Under the pieces are notes generated by a model that saw nothing but the letters and a program-made list of their open reading frames with translations, did not search any database and had not been told where the DNA came from. From assembly GCA_031973435.1 (NCBI GenBank), contig DALYDA010000001.1, positions 1 to 64,000 of the forward strand: a DNA stretch of 64,000 nt, in the 5' to 3' direction. Shown here piece by piece: positions 49,811-56,075 of this stretch. The translations under genes and the position numbers were made by a program. The DNA is from HK-STAS-PATE-34 sp031973435. Its GTDB lineage: Bacteria; Patescibacteriota; Minisyncoccia; Phycocordibacterales; UBA9973. Numbering within the stretch: position 1 is the first letter of the stretch; each line of letters begins with the position of its first letter.

Positions 49811-49852
49811 ACACAAAGTTTGTATCTATAATATTAGATACAAACTTCTGTG
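49811..49852 (+). other. Long hairpin between rpsJ and rplC
   Basis: AAGTTTGTATCTA pairs with TAGATACAAACTT around TAATAT (13 bp), with outer ACACA/TGTGT pairing interrupted by CT. No U-tract follows on the plus strand, so a processing site or regulatory element is more likely than a terminator. A weaker stem follows at about 49873-49900. Confidence 0.6.
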
Positions 49853-49915
49853 TAAAAAATACTATTAATGAGCGGTGTGAAAAGAGATTTTCCGCCATCG
49901 CTAGAATAAATCAAA

Positions 49916-50521
49916 ATGAAAACTATATTTGGAACAAAAGAAAGGATGACACAATACTTCGATGAAAGTGGTGTTGTTCACGCAGCAACAGTTATCCGTT
50001 CATCACCTATCACTGTTATTGCCAGAAAAACAGTTGAGACAGACGGATACAACGCTCTTGTTGTAGGTTATGGAACACAGAAAGAAAGCCGAATCTCAAA
50101 GTCTCTAAAAGGACTTTTCAAGGAAGCTGGAAACTGGAGACACGTAAGTGAAATAAGAACTGATGAAGTAAAGGAAGTTGGAGATACTATAGACGCATCA
50201 CTTTTCACAAAGGGTGAAGTGGTAGATGTAGTTGGAGTATCAAAGGGTAGAGGTTTCCAGGGTGTTGTAAAGCGCCATGGGTTTAAAGGAGGACGCCGAT
50301 CTCACGGTCAGAAGCACTCAGAAAGAGAGCCAGGATCTATCGGTGGAGGTCTCCGAGCACGTGTACCAAAGGGTATGCGCATGGCAGGTAGAATGGGTAG
50401 CGATACTGTTACAGTAAAGAACCTATCTATCTTGGAAGTTGATACAAATACTGGAGATATCCTAGTAAAGGGTGCTGTTCCTGGTCGAAAGGGCACTGTG
50501 GTAACTATACAAAACGTTTAA
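49916..50521 (+). CDS. rplC: Ribosomal protein uL3
   Basis: Large-subunit protein near the peptidyl-transferase centre, 201 residues. The central extension with SKGRGFQGVVKRHGFKGGRR, then SHGQKHSEREPGSIGG and MRMAGRMGSDTVTVKNL, is diagnostic. The start ATG follows an AT-rich leader with no Shine-Dalgarno sequence. rplD follows 24 nt downstream. Confidence 0.96.
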   Translation: MKTIFGTKERMTQYFDESGVVHAATVIRSSPITVIARKTVETDGYNALVVGYGTQKESRISKSLKGLFKEAGNWRHVSEIRTDEVKEVGDTIDASLFTKGEVVDVVGVSKGRGFQGVVKRHGFKGGRRSHGQKHSEREPGSIGGGLRARVPKGMRMAGRMGSDTVTVKNLSILEVDTNTGDILVKGAVPGRKGTVVTIQNV

Positions 50522-50545
50522 TACTTATCTAAGTAAAGAAATTTT

Positions 50546-51220
50546 ATGGAAGCAACAATATACAATCAAAAAGGTAAGTCATCTGGAAAGATTTCTCTTC
50601 CAGAGAACGTGTTTGGACTATCATGGAACGGAGACTTGGTTCACCAAGTACTCACAGCTCTTTCAGCAAACCGCCGACCAACTGTAGCTGATACAAAAGG
50701 TAGAAGTGAGGTTAGAGGTGGAGGAAAGAAGCCATGGCAACAAAAGGGAACAGGACGTGCTCGTCACGGTTCATCTCGATCTCCTATCTGGAAAGGTGGA
50801 GGTGTTACTCATGGACCACTTTCAGAGAAAGACTATTCTCAAAAGATAAATAAGAAAATGGCAAACAAAGCTCTCGGAGTACTTCTATCAAAGAAGATGA
50901 AGGACAACGAAGTTATGTTCGTAGATGCTATAGATCTAAAAAACATTTCAACAAAAGATGCATTTGCAGTAGTGCAGAGCCTGTCTTCAGTTCCAATGTT
51001 TGATAAGTTGGCAAAAGCAAGAAAGCCAAAAGCATATCTTGTTTTCGATACACCAAACAGATCTCTTCACCTATCATTTAGAAATATTCCTAGTGTTTCT
51101 GTAGGTACTATGTCTTCTCTTGATACTCTTGAGATTGCAAATCGTCAATACGTGATATTTGTTGGTGCAGAAAAGGCAGTCGAAACTCTTTCTGGTAAAA
51201 TAACTGCTAAAAAGAAATAA
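50546..51220 (+). CDS. rplD: Ribosomal protein uL4
   Basis: Large-subunit exit-tunnel protein, 224 residues. The extended tunnel loop RSEVRGGGKKPWQQKGTGRA followed by RHGSSRSPIWKGGGVTHGP is clear. Context immediately before the ATG is AAATTTT, shared with other genes in this cluster. In gamma-proteobacteria L4 represses this operon through the S10 leader; no comparable leader is evident here. Confidence 0.96.
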   Translation: MEATIYNQKGKSSGKISLPENVFGLSWNGDLVHQVLTALSANRRPTVADTKGRSEVRGGGKKPWQQKGTGRARHGSSRSPIWKGGGVTHGPLSEKDYSQKINKKMANKALGVLLSKKMKDNEVMFVDAIDLKNISTKDAFAVVQSLSSVPMFDKLAKARKPKAYLVFDTPNRSLHLSFRNIPSVSVGTMSSLDTLEIANRQYVIFVGAEKAVETLSGKITAKKK

Positions 51221-51224
51221 TTTT

Positions 51225-51548
51225 ATGACTAAAAAAACATCACAAATTTCAAAGGAGACACAACTCGGTAGCCGAGATCCTAGGATGATCATCGAGTATC
51301 CTCGTGTTACAGAGAAGGCATCTCTTGCTTCAGCAAAGGGAGCATATACTTTCAACGTAGACACTAGAGCTACAAAGATAGAGATAAAGAAGGCAATAGA
51401 AACTCTATACGGAAAGGTTCCAAGAAAGATAAATATCGTTACGATAAAGGAAAAAGTTGTTTTCCGAAGAGGAAAGCTTGGAACAAAGAAAGGCGGAAAG
51501 AAAGCGGTCGTATACCTTAAAAAGGGTGATACTATTACAAGCTTCTAA
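51225..51548 (+). CDS. rplW: Ribosomal protein uL23
   Basis: Exit-site protein that docks trigger factor and SRP, 107 residues. MIIEYPRVTEKASLASAKGA then YTFNVDTRATKIEIKKAIET and YGKVPRKINIVTIKEK are canonical. An unusual N-terminal extension of about 22 residues precedes PRVTEK. It starts 4 nt after rplD. Confidence 0.94.
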   Translation: MTKKTSQISKETQLGSRDPRMIIEYPRVTEKASLASAKGAYTFNVDTRATKIEIKKAIETLYGKVPRKINIVTIKEKVVFRRGKLGTKKGGKKAVVYLKKGDTITSF

Positions 51549-51562
51549 TCTATATATCTCGT

Positions 51563-52408
51563 ATGAAAACATATAAACCGACAACTCCTTCACGGAGAAA
51601 TATGACCTCCATAGATTACAAAAAAGTACTCTCTGGTGACAAGAAAACAAAATCTCTTGTTGTTGGATATTCTCGCGGTGTTGGACGAAACAATCAGGGT
51701 CGCATAACGACTCGACACAAAGGTGGAGGAAACAAAAGATCATACAGACTTGTTGATTTCAAGTTTGATAAGCTAAATATTCCAGCAAAGATAACTACTA
51801 TCGAATACGATCCAAACAGAAGTGCCTTTATAGGACTTGCAGTTTATAAGGATGGTGAAAAAAGATATGTTGTTGTTTCAAAATCTGTAAAAGTGGGAGA
51901 CACATTCATAGTTGGAGAAGATGTTCCAGCAACAACAGGAAACAGACTTCCGCTTTCAAAGATACCAGTTGGAACATTTGTATTTAACGTAGAAATGAAA
52001 CCAAAAGGGGGAGCGAAACTTTCTAGAAGTGCAGGAACTTTTATACAAGTAGTAGCTCACGATGAAGGATATGCATCTATAAAGATGCCTTCTACAGAAA
52101 TCAGAAAGGTATCTGACAAATGTTTCGCAACTATAGGTGAGACTTCAAACCCAGAATACAAACTAGCAAACTGGGGTAAAGCAGGACGAAGTCGATGGAT
52201 GGGTATACGCCCTACTGTCCGAGGTACTGCCATGAACCCAGTAGACCACCCATACGGAGGAGGTGAAGGACGACAAGGTCGCGGTACACGACGTCCAAAG
52301 ACTATGTGGGGTAAGGTTACAGGAGGTAGAAAGACACGAAGACCAAAGAAATACTCAAACAGACTTATCGTTACTCGCCGAAAAACTGGCAAGAATCGAA
52401 AAGCATAA
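51563..52408 (+). CDS. rplB: Ribosomal protein uL2
   Basis: Core large-subunit protein needed for subunit association and peptidyl transfer, 281 residues. GVGRNNQGRITTRHKGGGNK (about 40-59) and the C-terminal AMNPVDHPYGGGEGRQGRGT with the conserved His (about 230) are diagnostic. In nearly all bacteria rpsS follows within a few bases; here a strong terminator and the repeat-array/tas locus intervene before rpsS. Confidence 0.96.
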   Translation: MKTYKPTTPSRRNMTSIDYKKVLSGDKKTKSLVVGYSRGVGRNNQGRITTRHKGGGNKRSYRLVDFKFDKLNIPAKITTIEYDPNRSAFIGLAVYKDGEKRYVVVSKSVKVGDTFIVGEDVPATTGNRLPLSKIPVGTFVFNVEMKPKGGAKLSRSAGTFIQVVAHDEGYASIKMPSTEIRKVSDKCFATIGETSNPEYKLANWGKAGRSRWMGIRPTVRGTAMNPVDHPYGGGEGRQGRGTRRPKTMWGKVTGGRKTRRPKKYSNRLIVTRRKTGKNRKA

Positions 52409-52410
52409 TG

Positions 52411-52452
52411 ATTCAATCAAAAATCTCCCATACGGGAGATTTTTGATTGAAG
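52411..52452 (+). terminator. Strong terminator-like hairpin after rplB
   Basis: An uninterrupted 18-bp stem: the left arm starts at 52412, the right arm ends at 52451, loop ATAC at 52430-52433. The right arm contains GGGAGATTTTTG, so a shorter GC-rich stem with U-tract is embedded in it. It ends the first half of the split S10 cluster. Confidence 0.85.
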
Positions 52453-52481
52453 GTGACAAATCTGACTTCTTGTGCTAATGT
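52453..52481 (+). promoter_or_regulatory. Possible leader promoter of the upstream array
   Basis: GTGACA (52453-52458), 17 nt, TAATGT (52476-52481) with TGC in front. The -10 is poor. The phrase TTGTG-C-TAATGTTA is echoed by TTGTG-G-TAATGTAA at 52842-52854 before the tas gene, which suggests a shared promoter or leader element. Confidence 0.35.
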
Positions 52482-52486
52482 TAGAA

Positions 52487-52785
52487 AAATTTGAAACAAG
52501 GATAGAAATGTGAAAAACAAAATGAAATATGTTTTAGACAATTCCAACGCTGTGAAAAACAACATGCAAATTGTCTTCAAACAATGACATTGGTATGCAA
52601 AACAAATGGCTCGTTGTCTTGAAACAAATATACAAATGTGTAAAACTATGCCAACCGTGTTTTTAGACTATTTGAAAGATGTGAAAAACTAAGTTAAGAA
52701 TGTCCTTAAACAAGAAATTGCATGTGTAAAACAAGACGAGAACTCTTTTAGACAAGGTGGAGTGTGTGAAAAACAATGTCAAACC
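52487..52785 (+). repeat. TIGR-type dual-repeat array, upstream block (7 units)
   Basis: Two short repeats alternate, always separated by spacers of exactly 9 nt. R1 (consensus TGTGAAAAACAA, 12 nt) occurs at 52509, 52551, 52594, 52637, 52680, 52723 and 52765. R2 (consensus TGTTTTTAGACAA, 12-13 nt) occurs at 52530, 52572, 52615, 52658, 52701 and 52744, plus a degenerate copy AAATTTGAAACAA at 52487. R1-to-R1 distance is 42-43 nt. The 14 spacers all differ (for example ttccaacgc, atggctcgt, gacgagaac). The last spacer runs into a terminator whose 5' edge (TGTC) takes the place of an R2. This matches the layout of tandem interspaced guide RNA arrays. It is not CRISPR-like in dimensions. Confidence 0.9.
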
Positions 52786-52809
52786 TGTCCCTTTATAAAG
52801 GGATTTTTT
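52786..52809 (+). terminator. Terminator closing the upstream array block
   Basis: TCCCTTTATAAAGGGA (52788-52803) is a perfect palindrome followed by T6. It works only on the plus strand, so the array is read in the direction of tas. It begins with TGTC at the place where the next R2 would start. Confidence 0.85.
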
Positions 52810-52810
52810 G

Positions 52811-52860
52811 TTGACACACAAATCCTTGCATTTTCTATGATTTGTGGTAATGTAAAACAA
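52811..52860 (+). promoter_or_regulatory. tas promoter and leader with an R1-like relic
   Basis: TTGACA (52811-52816) and TATGAT (52836-52841) are 19 nt apart; an alternative pair is TTGCAT (52826-52831) with TAATGT (52848-52853). TGTAAAACAA at 52851-52860 matches the R1 variant TGTGTAAAACAA lacking two bases, so the tas mRNA leader may contain a repeat-like Tas-binding site. Confidence 0.5.
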
Positions 52861-52875
52861 ATTTAAAAATTGAAT

Positions 52876-54177
52876 ATGTCACTAACAACAGACAACGCAC
52901 AAGACCTTCGGGTCGCCTCAATGAATGCCGAAATAGGCAGTATCAAAGGGAAGATGGGAACTTGCCCATACTACGGTACCTATGAAGTTCTAATTGATGC
53001 CCTTATCCAGAAAGAGTCATGGGGTGGTAAAAGAGTTCCGGAAAATGTAGTAAAAATTTCGCCTTCTGCGAATTTTGCTTTCACCAACTGGGCAACCAGG
53101 CAGGGTGTAGAGGTTAAAAAACCTCATCAGTATTATTTGGAACTTTTTGAACAATTTTTGGAAGCACCAAAAGAAAAGTACACTGAAAAGAAGGTTCTGC
53201 AGTTGGCTCTTCAGAATTTAGTTTCACTTCGGATTGCATTCCTTGATGCAAAAAAATCAATGGGATTGCGTATCGGAATGAAAGGCAAAGAGTTGGATAA
53301 TTATTTTCCAATTGATGCCGTGGAAAAAGTGAAGCTTCTCGAAAAATTCCGTATGGAAAATGAGCCACTTCTTGATGAAGTACAAAGTGGCTTGTCATGG
53401 CAAAACCTTATTGGTTATGCAACGGCCGGTATGGGTTATGTGCAAAAAACTGTGATTGAATCACAAATCGAAGCGTTGGTAGAAAATTATCCTGTATGGC
53501 GTGATTTTGGAAAATATATACAGGGGTTTGGTGCATACACGTGCGGATTTTTAATCGCGTGTATCGGAGATCCGAAAAGATTTGCAGATTCAGGAAAACT
53601 TCGCGGTTATGCTGGCGTTGCAATCAAAGATGGCCAAACACAGCGACAGAAAAGTGGTGAATCTGGAGGATACTCTCCAAAAATGAAAGCAATGCTGATG
53701 AAGGTATTTCCCGAATCATTTCGTAAAATTGCCGGCAAATTTCCAAACGAACCATATGCCATTTTCTTAGCAGAGTGTTTTGAAAAGGAAAAAGCAAAAG
53801 CAATAAATGCCTCTGAAAATTACATCAGAGAAACATTTGCACAAAGAGGGGAAAAGGTGGTTGATATCATAAATCTTGGATATGAAATGCGTGAGGATAA
53901 ACAAGTTTTCCTTGGTTTTAAGGTAAAAACTGATAAATCTGCCGGCAAAGCACCTGTAGGTGATGATGAGTTTGTGAAAGAGGAAGACAAAGTAACCAAA
54001 GACGGTTATAAACATTTTCTCAATCCAGGGCACGTGCAACAACGTGCACTTCGAAAATTTGGATCGACATTTCTCTCTGATTTCTATCACTATTTCCTTT
54101 ATTCGGTAGGAGAAAATCCAGATATATGGAAAAACCCGCGGATTATGGCGGTGCTTGAAAAAAGTAACAAAAGGTAA
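52876..54177 (+). CDS. TIGR-associated protein, Nop/IS110-C-terminal-like, no nuclease (TasA-like)
   Basis: 433 residues from ATG 52876; an in-frame TTG at 52870 would give 435. I infer an RNA-binding Tas protein. The key region (about residues 198-275) reads NYPVWRDFGKYIQGFGAYTC, then GFLIACIGDPKRFADSGKLR and GYAGV, with QRQKSGESGGYSPKMKAMLM after it. This is the helix-hairpin-helix-like fold shared by IS110/IS116 transposase C-terminal domains (Pfam Transposase_20) and Nop domains of box C/D RNPs. No N-terminal DEDD domain, RuvC, HNH or Walker motif is visible. The N-terminal ~170 residues are helical with a charged middle; the C-terminal ~150 are Lys/Glu-rich. Arrays of 9-nt spacers flank it on both sides. 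Known TIGR systems use such proteins to bind guide RNAs and target DNA. It sits between rplB and rpsS. Confidence 0.82.
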   Translation: MSLTTDNAQDLRVASMNAEIGSIKGKMGTCPYYGTYEVLIDALIQKESWGGKRVPENVVKISPSANFAFTNWATRQGVEVKKPHQYYLELFEQFLEAPKEKYTEKKVLQLALQNLVSLRIAFLDAKKSMGLRIGMKGKELDNYFPIDAVEKVKLLEKFRMENEPLLDEVQSGLSWQNLIGYATAGMGYVQKTVIESQIEALVENYPVWRDFGKYIQGFGAYTCGFLIACIGDPKRFADSGKLRGYAGVAIKDGQTQRQKSGESGGYSPKMKAMLMKVFPESFRKIAGKFPNEPYAIFLAECFEKEKAKAINASENYIRETFAQRGEKVVDIINLGYEMREDKQVFLGFKVKTDKSAGKAPVGDDEFVKEEDKVTKDGYKHFLNPGHVQQRALRKFGSTFLSDFYHYFLYSVGENPDIWKNPRIMAVLEKSNKR

Positions 54178-55061
54178 TTGATAAAACGAGGAGCATATTG
54201 TGTAAAACAAATACTTCTATGTTTTAAGTCAATGATGTTGCTGTGTAAAACAAATATGTCTATGTGCCCGTGTAAAAAGCGGGCACATTTTTCAGACAAG
54301 AGTAGTCATGTGAAAAACAATGCTTGCTATGTTTTTAGACAAGATTAGTTCTGTGAAAAACTACTTTGCGGGTGTCTTTAGATAATGACATAATTGTGAA
54401 AAACAAAAAATTTAATGTTTTTAGACAAGTTATGGAATGTGAAAAACTAAGGTTTATTTGTCTTTAAACAAGATCGATTATGTGAAAAACAATATCATTG
54501 CTGTTTTCAGACAATACCTTTGATGTGAAAAACAAGAATCTTTGTGTCTTTAGACAATGTTCCAAATGTGAAAAACTAGCGAGGGAATGTCTTTAGACAA
54601 CAGAGTTTATGTGTAAAACAAGAATTTACCTGTTTTTAGACAATGTTTGGATTGTGCAAAACAAGACGCTGCCTGTCTTTAAACAAACATTAATTTGTGA
54701 AAAACTAGAGCTTCAATGTTTTTAGACAATATTCCAAATGTGAAAAATTATTAAAAAGGTGTTTTTAAACATTTATGTGAATGTGAAAAACCAAAAATTT
54801 ATTGTTTTTAGACAAGACCCTAAATGTGAAAAACAATGCTTGCTATGTTTTTAGACAAGTTATGGAGTGTGAAAAACTAAAAGGAGTGTGTTTTTTAGAC
54901 AAAACCTTAAATGTGTAAAACAAGGTGGCCCGTGTCTTTAAACAACCATTCTTTTGTGCAAAACAAAAACAGAGATGTTTTTAGACAATGAGCTAATTGT
55001 GAAAAACAAATTGTTTTATGTCTTTAAACAAATTTAATTTTGTGAAAAACTATATTTAAGA
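54177..55061 (+). repeat. TIGR-type dual-repeat array, downstream block (20 units)
   Basis: The same R1/R2 alternation continues after tas. There are 20 R1 copies (first 54199, then 54242, 54309 and every 43-44 nt to 55041) and 18 intact R2 copies (54220, then 54330 to 55019), with a hairpin-modified R2 at 54263-54299. All spacers are 9 nt. A weak R2-like sequence overlaps the tas stop (54177-54189) and would give a first spacer ggagcatat. R1 variants change internally (TGTGTAAAACAA, TGTGCAAAACAA) or end in CTA; R2 alternates TGTTTTTAGACAA, TGTCTTTAGACAA and TGTCTTTAAACAA. Two spacers recur: tgcttgcta at 54321 and 54837, and gttatgga(a/g) at 54429 and 54859. With the upstream block the total is 27 R1 copies and 54 spacers. 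Confidence 0.92.
54263..54292 (+). terminator. Terminator hairpin embedded in an array repeat
   Basis: TGTGCCCG (54263-54270) pairs with CGGGCACA (54280-54287) around a 9-nt loop, followed by T5. The element starts with TGT and ends TTTTTCAGACAA, so it is an R2 repeat with a hairpin inserted after TGT. It would end the tas mRNA after two array units unless read through. Confidence 0.85.
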
Positions 55062-55072
55062 TGTTCTTTTTG

Positions 55073-55116
55073 ACCCCGTGAGATAGAGCGTATGCTCGCT
55101 GTCTCACGGGGTTTTT
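55073..55116 (+). terminator. Terminator closing the downstream array
   Basis: ACCCCGTGAGA (55073-55083) pairs with TCTCACGGGGT (55102-55112), with an inner AGCG/CGCT helix, followed by T5. It is preceded by a truncated R2 (TGTTCTTTTTGAC from 55062). The U-tract is on the plus strand only. Confidence 0.9.
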
Positions 55117-55190
55117 ATATGGAAAAGTTGGTAAAAAGAGGGGTTTTGGGGTATTTGGGGGAAAAGCCTGTAATCTCCGGTTATCCTTAT

Positions 55191-55219
55191 TTGACAACAA
55201 AGGAGCAGTTTGCTAGTAT
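55191..55219 (+). promoter_or_regulatory. Promoter restarting the S10 cluster at rpsS
   Basis: TTGACA (55191-55196), 17 nt, TAGTAT (55214-55219). It supplies transcription for rpsS and downstream genes, which are cut off from rplB by the array locus. The 55117-55190 stretch before it holds nothing recognisable apart from G-rich runs. Confidence 0.85.
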
Positions 55220-55266
55220 ATCGCTATCGCCTAAATGAAGGGCTTTTCTTTTGACTATACAAAAAT

Positions 55267-55623
55267 ATGACAAGATCACTCGCAAAAGGACTATATGTAG
55301 ACCCAAGACTTCTCAAAAAGATTGAGGGTAAAAAAGCGTCAGAAACTGGCGTTATTAAGACATGGATGAGAGCTTCAACTATAAGCCCAGAAATGGTTGG
55401 TTTCACTTTTGGTGTTTATAACGGAAAGGTTCACATAGATGTTTTGGTTACAGAGGACATGGTTGGTCACAGACTAGGCGAATTTTCTCCTACACGTAAG
55501 TTCACAAGACACGGAGGAAAGATGCAAAAGGAACTAGACCAAAAGAAGAAGGAAGCAGAAATAACAGCTGCTAAGGCTGCTAAGGGTGCGACTACAGACG
55601 CTAAGGCACCAGCTAAAAAATAA
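55267..55623 (+). CDS. rpsS: Ribosomal protein uS19
   Basis: Head protein of the small subunit, 118 residues. MTRSLAKGLYVDPRLLKKIE, RASTISPEMVGFTFGVYNGK and LGEFSPTRKFTRHG are diagnostic. The Ala/Lys-rich tail of about 25 residues (ITAAKAAKGATTDAKAPAKK) is longer than usual. It is the first gene after the tas/array insertion and is driven by the promoter at 55191-55219. Confidence 0.95.
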   Translation: MTRSLAKGLYVDPRLLKKIEGKKASETGVIKTWMRASTISPEMVGFTFGVYNGKVHIDVLVTEDMVGHRLGEFSPTRKFTRHGGKMQKELDQKKKEAEITAAKAAKGATTDAKAPAKK

Positions 55624-55633
55624 TTGATATACC

Positions 55634-56071
55634 ATGAAAGCAATACTTCGAAACTATCGCCAATCACCTAGAAAAGTAAGACTTGTATCAAAGTCTGTTG
55701 AAGGTAAAAAAACTGTGGAAGCTTTGACTATACTTTCTTTTATGCCAAAGCGTGCAACAGGACCTCTAAAGGATCTTCTTATGTCTGCTATTGCAAACGC
55801 GAAGGCTCAAAACATAGACACTGATAATCTTATAGTATCTTCTATAAGAGTAGACAAAGGGCTTGTTATGAAGCGTATGATGCCAAGAGCAAGAGGCTCA
55901 GCTTACAGAATCAACAAGAGAACTTCTCATGTAATATTGACTTTGGGAGAAAAGAAAGCTAAAAAGTCAAAAGTTGCAAACAAAGAAGTAGTTGAGGAGA
56001 AAACAAAGGCACCAAAGAAGGTTGCAAAAAAGACTGTTACTAAAGTAAAGAAGACAACAAAGACAAAATAA
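55634..56071 (+). CDS. rplV: Ribosomal protein uL22
   Basis: Exit-tunnel protein, 145 residues. The core (MKAILRNYRQSPRKVRLVSK to the beta-hairpin KGLVMKRMMPRARGSAYRIN and HVILTLGEKK) is followed by a Lys/Thr/Val-rich tail of about 35 residues not found in E. coli L22. It starts 10 nt after rpsS; rpsC follows by 4 nt. Confidence 0.95.
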   Translation: MKAILRNYRQSPRKVRLVSKSVEGKKTVEALTILSFMPKRATGPLKDLLMSAIANAKAQNIDTDNLIVSSIRVDKGLVMKRMMPRARGSAYRINKRTSHVILTLGEKKAKKSKVANKEVVEEKTKAPKKVAKKTVTKVKKTTKTK

Positions 56072-56075
56072 TTTT

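Noticed and set aside
49827..49832. TATAAT within the rpsJ-rplC hairpin as a promoter
   Set aside because: It lies in the hairpin loop region, and no -35 occurs at suitable spacing.
52057..52416. Minus-strand open frame opposite rplB
   Set aside because: Antisense shadow of the conserved uL2 C-terminus with no promoter or family match.
52870..52875. TTG at 52870 as the tas start
   Set aside because: Possible, but ATG lies two codons later in the same AT-rich context as other starts; the ATG was preferred.
52876..54177. The array-associated gene as an IS110 family transposase
   Set aside because: Only the C-terminal-type domain is matched. The N-terminal DEDD catalytic region is not visible, there is no IS-like end structure, and the flanks are regular arrays.
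52487..55061. The repeat array as a CRISPR array
   Set aside because: Spacers are 9 nt, far below CRISPR size; two different short repeats alternate, and no cas-like gene is present. The pattern fits tandem interspaced guide arrays instead.
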